Assembly (NCBI GenBank): GCA_947184155.2
Contig: CAMXCT020000397.1
Span: forward strand, 186,001 to 250,000
Reading direction: 5' to 3'
DNA length: 64,000 nucleotides
DNA from: Cladocopium goreaui
Lineage: Eukaryota; Sar; Dinophyceae; Suessiales; Symbiodiniaceae
The position numbers and the translations under genes are program-made. Under the pieces are notes generated by a model. The model was not told the DNA's origin. It saw only the letters and a list, made by a program, of their open reading frames with translations, and searched no databases. Position 1 is the stretch's first letter. Every line of letters starts with the position of its first letter. Positions 8,777 through 20,892 of the stretch are shown here, in pieces.

Positions 8777-8935
8777 GTGTCGCAAGTTCGGTGACGCCAA
8801 GGCAGGTCTGTGAGCAGTTGAAGAAGATGGTGAAGAGCAGCAGCCCTTCCCTGACCTCAGTCCTAGCCCCAGCGGGATCCATGATGCGGAAAGCACTTGG
8901 GAAAGCAATGGGTTCAAGTTTGGAGGTCTGTTTTA
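8777..8935 (+). CDS. Paralogous block 1, exon 'VCEQLKKMVKSSSPSL'
   Basis: Acceptor CCTTAG|G, donor GGAG|GTCTG. Encodes GVASSVTPRQ-VCEQLKKMVKSSSPSL then TSVLAPAGSMMRKALGKAMG. The 17-residue core VCEQLKKMVKSSSPSLT is identical to the exon at 49150, and DNA identity across the core is also high, so the pair is recent or constrained. Predicted amphipathic helix with one Cys. No family recognised. Confidence 0.7.
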
Positions 8936-8950
8936 ATATGTTTTAATGGT

Positions 8951-9066
8951 GGAGGTTTCCCATAACTTGTGGGGGTACCCCCAGTCCTCATCCTGTTGTC
9001 ATTCAACAAATCATCATACTGAAACCTATGGTGACGACTGGGGATCTCCCATTTTAGGAAACCTCC
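8951..9066. repeat. Foldback element, family B (GGAGGTTTCC...GGAAACCTCC)
   Basis: Terminal inverted repeat GGAGGTTTCC / GGAAACCTCC with inner GGGGGTACCCCC and GACTGGGGATCTCCC segments. Same family as 11766-11880, 21646-21730, 37338-37443 and partial copies at 29094 and 47910. Confidence 0.65.
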
Positions 9067-9951
9067 ATGGATACATTTGGGTCCAAGTGCTAGGCTTTAT
9101 TGGTGCTGTCAGCATCCTTTCTGGGTCAGGTTTGCTTCAGTACCAGTACTTCCTACTGATTTCCTATTCATAGAATTGGATGATGGGAAAATTTACAGGA
9201 AAGTCCTATAGTTGATGGTAAAAACCATGGTTTCCTGTAGATTTTCCTTTTGATTTCCTCTTGGCTTTGCATCAATTTGCACCAAAAAACTTCCCACGGT
9301 CCGTTTTTTGGCGAACAATGCCTCTGAGGCCGTGAGTGCTGCCGGAGAGATCAATGCCCAGGCATTCCTGGAGCGATGTGGAAAACCATGCTAAAAAATG
9401 CTAAAAATGCTGGTCTTTCATGGTCTTTCCACATCTACGTTAGTTTACAGGAGGCTACGGATCATAAGGAATCCTTGATGATAAAGTGGGATGAGCATAT
9501 ATGCCATATCAATCATGACAGTGGCACACATGAAACATCATGAAACTATCGCAGTTGTAAGTTCCAAGAGGATCAACATCAAGGATCATCCCAAACCTTC
9601 TCATGGGAATGTACTTGCACCCGCAACTGCCCCGAGTTTATGGTCTCAATTTCAACTTTCAACTTCACTTGTGCTCCAGTCTATCTGCTGGAACCGGGTC
9701 CCAGGGAAAGTCCACTAAAGCCAGAAAGGCTCAATTCACGTGATGGTTATCCAACAAAAACGTGAGATTCCAACAGGAAGGGCCTTCCCCAGTGATAAGT
9801 TGGTTCATAAACGATCTGAATATAGAATACTATAGGCATATAAACATATATAAACCATACATCCATATAAATCCTACCCTATGATATGAAGCAACTTACC
9901 TATCGCTTGGCCTTTTCCGAGATTTTCCTGTAGACCGCCAGGCGGGGGTCA

Positions 9952-10040
9952 ACATGGACATCTCCACCACATCGTTAAAGAGCCGCGCCCAAGTGGCGAT
10001 TCAGCAGAGGGAAGAGAAGGCCTCACCAGATTCCATCAGA
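9952..10040 (+). CDS. Paralogous block 1, exon 'VNMDISTTSLKSR'
   Basis: After CCGCCAG|G it encodes VNMDISTTSLKSRAQVAIQQ-REEKAS. It aligns with VNLEIATSELTSRSKAAVVQ at 50506. Coding support comes from conserved residues with many synonymous and conservative differences. Function unknown. Confidence 0.6.
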
Positions 10041-10221
10041 TTCCATTGTGGCGATGGTACCGAATGGGGTCAAAAATCATATAAACTCATGGAAAATAGA
10101 CAGTCCACTGGTAAAAATTTGGTCATGTTGTTCAGCAAGTTTACCATCAATGTCCTGGTATTTTCGGTCATTTTCCTAAGACATGATCATCGGGGGGGAT
10201 CATCCACCATTTTCACATGCG

Positions 10222-10330
10222 AAGTCCCAAGTCGAAGGCTGGAATCACCCGACCGCCAAGCTCCACCTCTGCCACCTCTGCTCCAAGTGATGCTACCACA
10301 ACCGGGTGCGACGCCGGCCGTCGTTGTTGT
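10222..10330 (+). CDS. Paralogous block 1, exon 'AGIT-STS'
   Basis: Frame KSKAGITRPPSSTSATSAPS, Ser/Thr/Pro-rich. It matches SEAGITVRTTASTSQAG at 50716 in position and sequence. Boundaries uncertain. Ser/Thr-rich stretches of this kind are typical of secreted or surface proteins, but that is inference. Confidence 0.45.
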
Positions 10331-11271
10331 CGCCTACCCCCAAGATCTTAAAGGATCATGGCCATGGAAAATCCACGAAAATCCATGGAGGTCTTCATGG
10401 TGTTGGAACATCGGCTTTCCGGCTTGCCATGTTGGGTGATTCACCACTGCCAGGCCTGAGAATGCCAACACAACTGTCCGGACCTCGAGTGAAGAGCAGT
10501 GGGAGATGATGTGTTAAAGGACGCACCCAAGATCATCCGCGTTTCCCGTTTTTTCTCGGTTTACAGATGAATATCACCACTTGATTTGTAAGATTTCCCG
10601 AATTGGTTTGATGCAACATCAGGACACCCCCCAAAATTGGGGGTAAAACCATGGTAAAAACCATGGAGTTTCCTTTCATTTTTGTCCTCGTTTTTTTCCA
10701 GAAACACTTGAAATAAACGACACCATTCCGACCTCACTAGAATGATGGTGAGAGAAATTCTCCCTCAAAATCACCCAACATTTCAGGTCTCACCGAATTA
10801 TGATAAGTTATCCAGATATGCATGATATGCTGATTTCGGGTCTTTATTCCATTCATGTGGTTAAAACATTGTCAAAACAAGAATAAAGCTAACCCCTTTT
10901 TGATGGTTTATCCCATAAAATTGGTAAACTTGGGGATGTTGTAACATGTTTTAACCACATCTCCCATGAAATCCGTAAGATCCTGACCAACAGCTGAGGC
11001 CCAAGGCTCGAGGGTTGGGCCACGGTGGTAAGATGCCCAAATCGGCAAGTAAGTGTGGGACATGTGGGAAAATGTTTTTTTAAATGCTATGAGTTTTTTG
11101 GAGGGCCTAATTTCAACCCATTTTGGGCGATTTGTGTAGAAATTTCAGAATCATTTCAGAGAATCAAGGCAACTATGAGAGAACGTTTCACATGCATTGT
11201 TGACCCATCTTTGAAACATGTTCCCCGCAACTCCCTGGTTCACCCACACTCTTTTGCTTTAAGTTTTCAGG

Positions 11272-11312
11272 ATTTAGGGTTTTAATTTAGGGTTTAAGGT
11301 TTTAGGGTTTTA
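11272..11312 (+). repeat. Degenerate interstitial TTTAGGG (telomere-type) repeats
   Basis: TTTAGGG at 11273, 11286 and 11301 with intervening TTTAAGG and TTTTATGG variants. Arabidopsis-type TTTAGGG is the telomere repeat reported for dinoflagellates. Short and degenerate, so it may be chance in T-rich DNA. Confidence 0.4.
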
Positions 11313-11765
11313 TGGTTTTGGTGTTTGTTGTTTTGGAAAGTAAAACACTTAAACCCTGCTAGCAGGATTTGAGCATGTCAAAGGATATTTTCGGGATTGG
11401 CCGCTGGCAAAGCTAGGGCTCCGCAGGTTTCCCCGATTCGGCCAACATCCAATCCTCCTGCATCTCCATGGGCGCCTTGAATGGGATGGAATGATCAATC
11501 CATCAATGGGATGTTCCATGCTTATTATCAACTATTATTGTTATTATTCATAACTATTATGATCAATCCATGACGGATGATTCATGAAAAAAATCCATGT
11601 TTGTTATATTTATCATCGACTATTAAAAAAAGCTAAGATGATTGTTAGTCATAAGAGTTGATAATAATTATAATAATCCATCATGGACTGATGATTATAA
11701 ACTATTATTCTCTGGATATCCATTGGATATCGGATGGCTGGGATGGTGATTTAATGGGTGTATGG

Positions 11766-11880
11766 ATGTTTCCTAAGTCATGGGGACCCCCAAATCATCC
11801 AGTCATGGATTAGCCATGGACTTCGTATTGAAAGCCATGGTGACGACTGGGGATCCCCCATGACTGGCTAGAAACCTCCA
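11766..11880. repeat. Foldback element, family B
   Basis: GATGTTTCCTAA ... GAAACCTCCAT with inner GGGGACCCCC, and the shared GGTGACGACTGGGGAT piece also found at 9031 and, in part, at 47018. Confidence 0.6.
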
Positions 11881-12416
11881 TATATGGCTAAAAAGATCCA
11901 ATGGTTAGGAGGGAGCTAGGGAATGCACGGGGTATTCATAATCCCTATTAAATGGGGAACTAAGGAGCTACTTAGATTTTTCCAACCACATGATAGATCT
12001 ATAATATTAAGTATGTAAACTACTATATAGTATTAGCATTCATCATCCAATTATGGAATGGCATGGAATTAAACATATTAACTTACCCTTATCTAATTAT
12101 TCCAATTAGATCTCATTTAACAGGGGAAAATATTAGTAAATACATAATATTAAACAATATGCATTGGAATTTAGGGTACTACGGTACCCTAGACAAACTC
12201 TAATGAAGTATACATTTTTACAAAAGATGACCATTCCAAACATTGGAAGTGGCCTCTTTGATACCTCATAGCTCCATGGCTGAGGATTCCTTCCAGCCGT
12301 GCCAGCTGTGCTTGCCATGGTCTGTCTGAGCTGAGCCACGGCGAGCCACGACGAAACGCGCTCTATCTGCGAAGCAGAAGAGCAGACTTTTCCTGTAGAT
12401 TCGGTGCTGAGAATAC

Positions 12417-12521
12417 GCTCTGGTTATTTAACATAGCCATGGAAAATGGCCCATTTATAGATGATTTTCCCAGCTAGAAACCTCCATTTATAAGGCTGCT
12501 ATGTTAAATAACCAGATGGTA
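12417..12521. repeat. Foldback element, family A
   Basis: Near-perfect inverted repeat CTCTGGTTATTTAACATAGC ... GCTATGTTAAATAACCAGAT around a loop holding AGCTAGAAACCTCCATTTAT. Family A copies share the CTGGT-ATTTAACATAGC arm. Confidence 0.8.
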
Positions 12522-13985
12522 ATTTTTATGATCCATCATGGAATGATGATTATCAACTATTATTCACTGGATATCCGCAAGGTGAGAAGTTTGCAACCTT
12601 TGAGATTTTGGTTCCACCCATGTCACGAATGACTACAACTTGTGGAGATCCGTGGCCAAAGTGATGGCCCAGGTGTTGGTGTCAGCACGCATAGGGTTTA
12701 GGGCTTTACTGAAGAGGAACATGCCAATGATGAAAGCCATGCAAAAAACGCTTACCTTTCCCATTAACATCAGAAAAGTTCCCAACATTTTGATGCTTTG
12801 ACCCAGTTTGACTCAGTGTCTTGTACGAAAAGACATCTGATTTTCTATGAATGATCAAACTATCAAATTTTGTGCATCTTGCTTCAGTAAAATAGGACGA
12901 TCCAATCTTCCATAGAGAGCTTTCTGGCTCTTTGGGAAGTAGGGCTGACCTTTGCCCGGGCTGAGGGGGTTTCACATCATCTCATCAATTCTGAACCTGT
13001 GTCACAGCATTTTTTTGGGGGGTGAAGATGTCTAAGAAATCTACGCTTTTTCAACAATTCACACACTTGAAACAAAGCAATCACAGCCTGCTGCAGCCTG
13101 CTTTTTCAATTGAGCTTCCAATATCAGTGTTGATGATCCAGATCACGGCATTTCACTGGACCAAGGGTGACCTTGATTGGTACTTCACGTGGTTTTTCGC
13201 ACTGGAAGTGAACTTTTTGGAATGGTATTGAATGGTATTAAAGATTAGCAATATCATCCCAAATCCATCCTGGAACAGTGACCTGCATCATGGCAGCTTT
13301 TAGAATGAACATCCAGACAACTTGAGTGGATTGGTGATGTTAACCAAGCCAAGAGAAATGCGGATCTGCGTAGATCAGCTTTTCAATATCCTCAGGTTCA
13401 GTGTCTGAAAATGGGGTACTACGGTATAATATTGTAATAGTGGCTCTATATATATATTAATATATATATATATGTGATGCAATAAATCGTTGGATAAATA
13501 GGGGGCAGCCTTCAATTTCAAGACAAAGCCATTCTTGATCCATGAGACATTCCAGTCTGACCCTGGTCACCCCCGTTTTTTGGCCCGGGGAAGGGACGGC
13601 CAGCGATTGGGCTGGCGCTTGGCTTGGAATGTCGCTGGGAGCCTCCACACCACCAGTTTGCCATGGACAAATTACCATGAGAACAATAGGGAACTCATCA
13701 TATTATATAGATAGGACATGTATAAACTATGTGTTTTGGTGTCCTAGGTATGCTTGGCATATGTTTGCCATTGTCATGGGTAATTTATAGAAATCTGCCA
13801 ATTACTTATAATTTGCTGAAAATTTACTGATAGACATTTACCAAATCTTTAGGGCGCATCAAAAACTCGTTACTCTGCATTCCACGAGCCTGCGTCGCTT
13901 ATAGCCCTCGTAGTGCCTTAGGAAGCTTAGGAAGTAGTATTCTTGAGCAGCTGTTGTTCTCCCCGCGGAGAGCGAGCAAAAAAGA

Positions 13986-14770
13986 GTGAGCGCTTTTCCC
14001 ATCCTTGAAACTCAGCTGGATGAGCAATGGCGATGTGACACATACATCAATCAGTTCCTTCAAACTCAGCAACCTTTGCAATATTTAGAGTTGCCTTCGG
14101 CAAACCCCCAAGACATAGCAGATAGGGAAGTAGGTTTGAAAGTTGGGGTCCGGATTGAAACATCTGAATTGGTTCTACTGTTGGTGTCAAAGCTGGTTTG
14201 TGCAAAAGCTTACTGGTGTTCAACCTGGCATTCAGACATGAGTTGGTGTAAGAACCGGGTTGTGAGAGACCTGGTTGGTGCAAAAGCAATTGTGGCGAAA
14301 AAGCTTGTAAAGATTAGGTGTAAGAATTGCTTCGTATCAGAGCTGGTGTGGGTTAAAATTTCTTGCCGTAAAACTTTGTTTGTTATTAATGTGCGTTAAG
14401 AGATTGGTTTGTACAAAACTTACCGGTTTAGAAGCATGCGAGGTGTAACACTAGCTGATGTGAAAACAGGTTCAGACAAAGCAAACACGCGTTGCAGCCT
14501 TGGCGTCACTCACTTGATTGCTGGCATGGCTCGAAGGTCTCTTTGAGATCATTGCGCTTGGTGCCTGTGCTCAGCCAGGGGCTAAGTGCCATCAAAAGAC
14601 CTGAGGACGCTTTTGAACTGCACATGGCTTTGGCATTGGTCACGTTTGGTTCAAGTTTTGGCTCAACCGAAGTTCGGTTGAACGTGCAAGGCCATGCAGA
14701 CGCTGGCAGCGATTTTGCTGATTGCCTGCGGGCATTTCGCCGTGGCCGACCCTTGGCTTTGACTCGGTAG
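13986..14770 (+). other. Open, possibly coding stretch, unassigned
   Basis: Two consecutive + frames (13986-14399 with QLDEQWRCDTYINQFLQTQQ; 14492-14770 with RPEDAFELHMALALVTFGSS) have mixed, globular-looking composition without simple repeats. No family recognised and no splice structure could be fixed; the second has an equally long open frame on the minus strand. Listed as possible exons only. Confidence 0.3.
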
Positions 14771-14799
14771 CGCACCCTGTGTTATGGATTAGGCCCTCA

Positions 14800-16450
14800 C
14801 CATTGTGGTACCTGTGCTCTTGAAGGTGATGTTATATCTGTTATATCTGTTATTTATATCAATGATGTCTGTACTTTTGCGGTGCACTTGCTGACTATCC
14901 CCTGGTCTCCGATGTTTGCGGGTTGCCTTTTTCTAAGCCCTTCCCAGGGTCTCATCCTGGTCGGAGCGTGAAAACCTCCAACTGGTGCCCAATATTCGCG
15001 CCCCTCAGGACGTGGCCAAACGGACTTTGAGTTTTCGCAAACCAGAGGCCTGTTGGTTTGCTCCTGGATGTTGTTTCCAGAAATTGTTGATATCTGGGTC
15101 CAAGCCATTTTGTCCGAGTGATAATGAAGGGTTATCGCCATACCGACCCTCTCCCGCATATCCCACTGTGCCTCCGGCAGCCATGTTGAGTAGTACTTGG
15201 GAAGTGGGGTTGATGCAGGTACGTGATGCTGGAAACACTCGTTGGAATATCTTGCGGTTCTGAAGCCATGTGACGATTGTCATCAGGCATTGCAGAATCA
15301 TCCAATATATCAATGTATATATATATATATCAACATATATGGATAATATAATTATATATATATATATTATGTGGTGGATTCAAACAAATATATATATACA
15401 CATATATATATATACATCCACCAAAAAATGGCTACTACTTTGCATCTCCTTGGATTTTTCTAAAATGCGGAAAAGAGCTCCCAAGTCATGCTCCACAAAG
15501 GTCTTCCGTAGGAATAATTGGGGTACCCCAATAGCTGGATGGTTGATTTCAATTGATTTCATGGAACATCTGAAAAAAAAAAATGAAAATTTTGGGTACC
15601 CCCCAAGACCTCGGAACCCCCCAAGACCTCGGAACCCCCCATGCAGCTGGAAGCGGCAGGCCAAGCGAAAGCAGCCAAGGACGCGGCATCTGCAGCCAGA
15701 GCCTCAATGGCTGGTGGAAAACGGCTATGGAGTGGTTCTAAGATGTTTTTTTTTTAATGTAGCTACCAGCTATGGGTTTTGGACTATCAATCATATGGGG
15801 ACATTTTTTGTTGATGGATGATATGAATGATGGTTGATTGGTTCTGAAATAGTGGATTATGATGGATTATGAAGTTACCTGGTTTATTACGGTTTATTGG
15901 AGATTTATTGTACCCATTGGATACCATGGGATAAGAATGCAACGAGCCAGTATGATGGCATGGCTAGCGGCTATTTGGCACGGAATTTGCGGACTCCAGT
16001 GATTCCCTCGGATAGTCATAGGCCCTGATTGTTCATTTCCAGAATCTTCAAGTACTGACGCAACAAACCCTGTTGGAACATGGATACAGTTACAGGATGA
16101 AAAAAGGGCTGGATGAATTTGAAAATTGGATAGTTCCCCAGCATCTGTGCGAGACATATGCCGAGGTCTTCGGGATATGGTGACGTAGGCTATGGTCACT
16201 TGGTGATCGACTGGTGACTGGTGGCCATTGAAATGTGTACCATCGAACACTGGGATACAACCGTAGTTGTCTTGAAAAACGACCAATTGCTGCCATGAAA
16301 AACAGAGACTGACCACGTTAAATGACATGAAACTCGGTAGCATCATATGTGAAGGAAACTACCATCACAAGAAATGGCTTCATGATCCCCATCAAGGTAT
16401 ACTCACTACTCTTTGCATCGGGTAAAAACCAACAATCTCAACTGCATCAA
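14800..16450. other. No supported gene
   Basis: Contains TATATA runs (15315-15415), a GGGTACCCC-type inverted piece near 15521-15610 with a directly repeated CCCAAGACCTCGGAACCCC, and short frames (e.g. 14985-15263) with no recognisable product. Confidence 0.35.
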
Positions 16451-16456
16451 GGCAAT

Positions 16457-17657
16457 GAAGACGGACCATATGGCTACAGCTCTTCTGGTCAAGGCGTTGG
16501 AATGTCGTTGTTGATTTCCTGGATGCAGATGTTCATTTGGATGTTGCAGCACATTTGTTGAAGCTGGTGATACCAACTATTTGCAACCGAAATGACGCTG
16601 ATTTCGGATGATTCGATCTCAACTTTTTAAAGCAATAAAAGCAATAATATGGTCTAGGATTGTCTAGGTAGAGCAGCAGTCTCAAGTTTCCATGGTTTTG
16701 GGCTACTAGTAGTGGGGTCTGCACCGCAATGCTCCCAACAGACATGGGCAAAATGTCGTAAAATAGCACCTTCTTAAAGACCAACTTGGACCCCCGTCCC
16801 AAGAATTGGTATCGATGATATTCCAAACAATTCTTCACCCTTCTTAGCCTATCTTAGCCTATCTTAGCCTGGTGCCCAAAAACCATCGACTGTATGAAGG
16901 TGTTGACGGTGGTGAAGACGGACCATATGGCTACAGCTCTTCTGGTCAAGGCGTTGGAATGCCGTTGCTGATTTCGTGGATGCAGATGCCAATTTTGATG
17001 TTGCAGCACATGTGTTGAAGCTGGTGATACCAACTATTTGCAACCGAAATGACGCTGATTTCGGATGATTCGATCTCAACTTTTTAAAGCAATAAAAGCA
17101 ATAATATGGTCTAGGATTGTCTAGGTAGAGCAGCAGTCTCAAGTTTCCATGGTTTTGGGCTACTAGTAGTGGGGTCTGCACCGCAATGCTCCCAACAGAC
17201 ATGGGCAAAATGTCGTAAAATAGTACCTTCTTAAAGACCAACTTGGACCCCCGTCCCAAGAATTGGTATCGATGATATTCCAAACAACAATTCTTCACCC
17301 TTCTTAGCCTATCTTAGCCTATCTTAGCCTGGTGCCCAAAAACCATCGACTGTATGAAGGTGTTGACGGTGGTGAAGACGGACCATATGGCTACAGCTCT
17401 TCTGGTCAAGGCGTTGGAATGTCGTTGCTGATTTCGTGGATGCAGATGCCAATTTTGATGTTGCAGCACATGTGTTGAAGCTGGTGATACCAACTATTTG
17501 CAACCGAAATGACGCTGATTTCGGATGATTCGATCTCAACTTTTTAAAACAAGGTCCAGGATTGTCTAGGTAGAGCAGCAGTCTCAAGTGTCCATGGTTT
17601 TGGGCTACTAGTAGTGGGGTTTGCACCGCAATGCTCCCAACAGACATTGGCAAAATG
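16457..17657. repeat. Three tandem copies of a 457-460-bp unit
   Basis: GAAGACGGACCATATGGCTA starts at 16457, 16914 and 17374. The copies are over 95% alike by eye; the third is truncated near 17657. A short, diverged relative of the unit start follows at about 17712-17780. Each unit begins with a Gly/Ser-rich frame (GPYGYSSSGQGVGM) whose equivalent in the diverged copy is PYGGSSGEGPGG, so the unit may include a duplicated small exon. Minus-strand frames of up to 144 codons run through each copy and are probably incidental. Units end in a TCTTAGCCTA triplet repeat. Confidence 0.85.
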
Positions 17658-17936
17658 TCCTCAAAGTGACGTGTTCACCCTTTTTGCAGATCCAACTGTC
17701 GAAAATCCAGCACCTATATGAAGGTGGTGTCACCCCACCATATGGTGGCTCTTCTGGTGAAGGCCCAGGCGGAATCTCGTTCCTGATTTGTTAATGTGGG
17801 CGTTGACTAGAACCCAGATCATTGGATCCCAATCTTGCCGCTCAAGACGTCTCAAGAGACATGGGCACCCGGTAGTACCCTCCTGTACTGTAGCAGCTAC
17901 TGGTGACTGGCCAACTCGCTGGGAATGGACCCGGGG

Positions 17937-18020
17937 CCGCCAGGAGACTGTGCTGAGATGTATTGTTATACACCGGTGTTCACCGCAACTGGTGAACCAA
18001 ACTGGGAGGTCGAGGCTGGT
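17937..18020 (+). CDS. Cys-rich module exon, first recognised
   Basis: Frame GPPGDCAEMYCYTPVFTATG then EPNWE fits the module's second half (C..xxC[YF]xxxYxxxG). Boundaries unknown. First of more than 25 exons of the same type on the + strand between 17.9 and 41.5 kb. Confidence 0.45.
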
Positions 18021-18171
18021 GGACCATGGCAAGACCATGGCAAGACCTGCAAGACCCAAGACCTGCAAGGGTGTTTTTTGTTCATGTAGTAAAGAGTTCA
18101 GAATAGCAGGTTGTCTCGTTCGCAATAGTTTTTCACACCAGTTCAACATATATATGTATATATATATATTT

Positions 18172-18236
18172 ATATAGATATAGACATAGATATAGATATA
18201 GATATAGATATAGAGATAGAGATAGATAGATAGATA
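18172..18236. repeat. ATAG/GATA microsatellite
   Basis: TATAGATATAGA units grading into GATAGATAGATAG. Confidence 0.9.
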
Positions 18237-18312
18237 CGTCAAAAATAGTTCATGTTCAAGTCCTGTTTATTTTTTCTCTTTTGGTGACGAAACTGATGCC
18301 CCAATGGCCAGG

Positions 18313-18404
18313 GAACTGCGTCCTGCGCAAGCTACGAAAAGGGATGCCCCTGCAATGACCAATGGCAAGTGCAGTGTGAAAGCTTTGGCTACAAGGCAGG
18401 CCCA
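18313..18404 (+). CDS. Cys-rich module exon, CPC type
   Basis: After ATGGCCAG|G: GTASCASYEKGCPCNDQWQV then QCESFGYKAG. The SC...GCPC...C spacing matches exons at 20554, 24180, 30.99 and 37.1 kb. Confidence 0.6.
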
Positions 18405-18686
18405 TTGATGGATCTGCCTAGATTTCTTGGGTACTTACGGTGGCGAAGTTGGCGAAGTTGGCTAAGTTGGCAAGCATCCAAAAACTGTTGGGTTATTGTT
18501 AGTAGGGCTTATGTATAATAGTTATTTATATATATATAATTATATATATATATATTTAAACAAACTTATAATAGCTATAGGTCTATAGGTGGTAATCTGA
18601 CAGTCTGGGGGGAATCTTCCAGGCCCTTCCGCTTCCTCTGGGGATGGGAATATAACAGTGTCCGGCGCAGCGCTTAGCTCGCGCGC

Positions 18687-18763
18687 CAGACCTGCGAGCT
18701 GAAGTCGGAAGGCTGCTATGATCCCTTTGCAGTGGAATGCTACCTGGCATCAGAATTATGATG
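18687..18763 (+). CDS. Cys-rich module exon
   Basis: After GCGCCAG|: TCELKSEGCYDPFAVECYLA then SE. Four Cys in the first-half pattern (C...GC....C). End uncertain. Confidence 0.5.
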
Positions 18764-18769
18764 GACATT

Positions 18770-20250
18770 GATGAATATTGATGAATATTGATGAACTGTG
18801 ATGAATGTTGTTAAGTGGTTTTGAACCGCAAGCCGGCAAGCCCCAGTTGGTCGAATACCCCACAAAACGGGTAGTCATCGCATGTCATTTGCATATTAAA
18901 CAAAACTTGAAGAAACCCACCATGTTGGGATACGATGTTTGCATGATGCTTGGGTCAATCTGCTCCTGGCAAAATCAGTTGGCACTGCACTTGACTGAAC
19001 TTGCCATGGCTAATTAGTAGGAAAGCCTGACCATTAAATCCAATCATTGCATGACTAGTTATGGTTGATGGTTGGTGGTATCCCACTATGTATTTTCATT
19101 TTAAGTTCAATAAATCCCGTATTGTTGGTACAATTAAAGTTTCATTTGCCAGACTCTAGTTTCGGGTGAGAGGCTATTGAATGACGGTTGCAGGAGTGTT
19201 CCAGACGATTCTAGGTACATGATAGTTACTTTATGTTACTTTTGGGTGGACAGTGGGAATGTTACCCCTTTACAATCTTTATAAACAAATTATCCTCTGG
19301 TAAACTAACATAGCTATGGAAAATCACCATTTTTAATGGGAAAATCCATTATAAATGGTCATTTTCAATAGCTATGTTAGTCATTACCAGAGGGTACATC
19401 AATTTCCGACCCAAACGTACCTGGAATCGCTTCAGGCTTGAATCTTGATGTGGACCAAAAAACAATGGACTATGGACTCATGATCAGCCTCGTTTTCATG
19501 AGATGAGAAAGTAGGCTAGCATGAAGACATATCGACTCTTCCAATGAAATTGACGAATATTCTTGGACTGAGAAGTTTTCATGGACTGCAGACTAGATTT
19601 TTCCATGGTGTATTTTACAATAAGTATGTGTTCAATGATTCATGCCATGCACAAACTTGACATTAACTGTAATAATCATAGTTTTCCATGCTTATTTTGC
19701 CCACACTGTGGAGTACCCCCCAAGAGCACCATATTTAAATTCATATACTGTAATAGTTATATAACAATATAACAACATATAATATATAGCACATTCTAGC
19801 CTATATATATACACTATACTGTATACTTATATAACAATATATAACACCTATAGACTATAGATATACCTTACCTATAGCCTATAAGTCAAGTACGATATCA
19901 GCCTCAAACAAGGCAGGCTCGCCAGCCAAACATCTGCCAGGCAACGAAGCCACTGAGCCTTGGAAGGTTATTCGGTGGACCCGGTGGATTATTCGATGTT
20001 ATTCGGTTATTTCATGTTATTCCACCAGTCATAACCCATGGAATAGCATGTAGCATATGGATGCATATGGTAATAGCAGGTCTTGAGTCTTGACCCCTCC
20101 CCAGAATTTCCATATCCTGAAGTAGCCTGAATAGATAAAATGGAAAATGTTGTTCATCCCCAAATACTTTAATTGGAAGATACTCTATCATGAACAATAC
20201 GAATGATTCACTGGTCAGAACTGCCATGCGAATCATGAAAAAAAATCTGA
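18770..20250. other. Intron-like, no supported exon
   Basis: Has a GATGAATATT short tandem repeat (18768-18806), a family A foldback element and ATATAACA-rich DNA (19735-19870). No coding signal seen. Confidence 0.4.
19291..19396. repeat. Foldback element, family A
   Basis: TATCCTCTGGTAAACTAACATAGC... paired with ...GCTATGTTAGTCATTACCAGAGGGTA. Confidence 0.8.
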
Positions 20251-20261
20251 CCAGAACGTCA

Positions 20262-20387
20262 GGAAGTCAAGTGCACGGACGAGTATTCTTCATATTGCTG
20301 GGACAAGGAATGGGGAAGCTGTCCGGTATATTGCAAAAGCAATCAGACCACGTGCTACGCCACCACGTACCTTTCCACAGGACCCGC
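20262..20387 (+). CDS. Cys-rich module exon, best first-half example
   Basis: Frame KCTDEYSSYCWDKEWGSCPV then YCKSNQTTCYATTYLSTG. It defines the first half of the module: K-C-T-D-x(3)-YS-x-YC-x(5)-GSCP-x2-C-x4-Q-x2-CY. The exon at 20754 repeats it (KCTDSSGYSWC...GCPLEC). The acceptor is either CCAG at 20252 or GTCAG at 20262. Extracellular, disulphide-stabilised repeats are the likely nature. No Pfam family is recognised with confidence. Confidence 0.65.
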
Positions 20388-20553
20388 GATGATGTGGGTT
20401 GACACCTGAGCCATGAACGAGTTCTAACATGTTATAACTTGTTGGTTCGTCGTGATTAAGCTACACTGGTTCAGAACACACACAATCCTGGGACATGGGA
20501 AAACCGGGGAAATGTTCATGACTTACCTGGGAAGCTACAACGGTTCTGGGAGG

Positions 20554-20645
20554 AGAAGTGGACTATGCTGCTCCGGCGACGGAAACGTGCGTGGACCTCG
20601 CGGTGGGATGTACTTGCGTGACCTGTCAGCAATTCCAACGGATTC
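20554..20645 (+). CDS. Cys-rich module exon, CxC type
   Basis: DYAAPATETCVDLAVGCTCV then TCQQFQR. ETCV....C.C is the second-half signature; DYAA parallels the exon at 36737 (DYAADGSYISDRETC). Confidence 0.6.
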
Positions 20646-20753
20646 TCATCATTTTCCCATATTTTCCCTATGAAAATGATTTTCAATGGCCATTTGGGGC
20701 CATATCTACCATTTTTCCGCCATTTCAAGAAGGTCTCCTTGCGGATCTTTCAG

Positions 20754-20892
20754 CCCTCTGGATGCCCCGCCTTATGGCGATCAATCGGCCAAGGATCAGC
20801 AGTGGGAGGAGAAATGTACGGACTCATCGGGATATTCGTGGTGTACACCAAAGTTTGAAGGCTGCCCGCTTGAATGCCAAGAAAACGAGCAG
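20754..20892 (+). CDS. Cys-rich module exon, first half
   Basis: Acceptor CTTTCAG at 20753, possible GC donor after GAGCAG (20892). Encodes APPYGDQSAKDQQWEEKCTD, SSGYSWCTPKFEGCPLECQE and NEQ. Confidence 0.65.

Larger units (their letters stand above)
10500..13950. other. Long non-coding stretch with foldback elements
   Basis: No convincing exon. It holds a telomere-like patch (11272), foldback elements at 11766 and 12417, short palindromic AT-rich pieces around 11520-11720 and a TATATA run at 13447. Short frames at 13542-13790 and on the minus strand at 12133-12339 have no recognisable content. Confidence 0.4.

Noticed and set aside
16533-17653. Three minus-strand frames of 101-144 codons
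   Set aside because: They recur because the DNA is triplicated. No domain, no start or splice context, and composition not coding-like.
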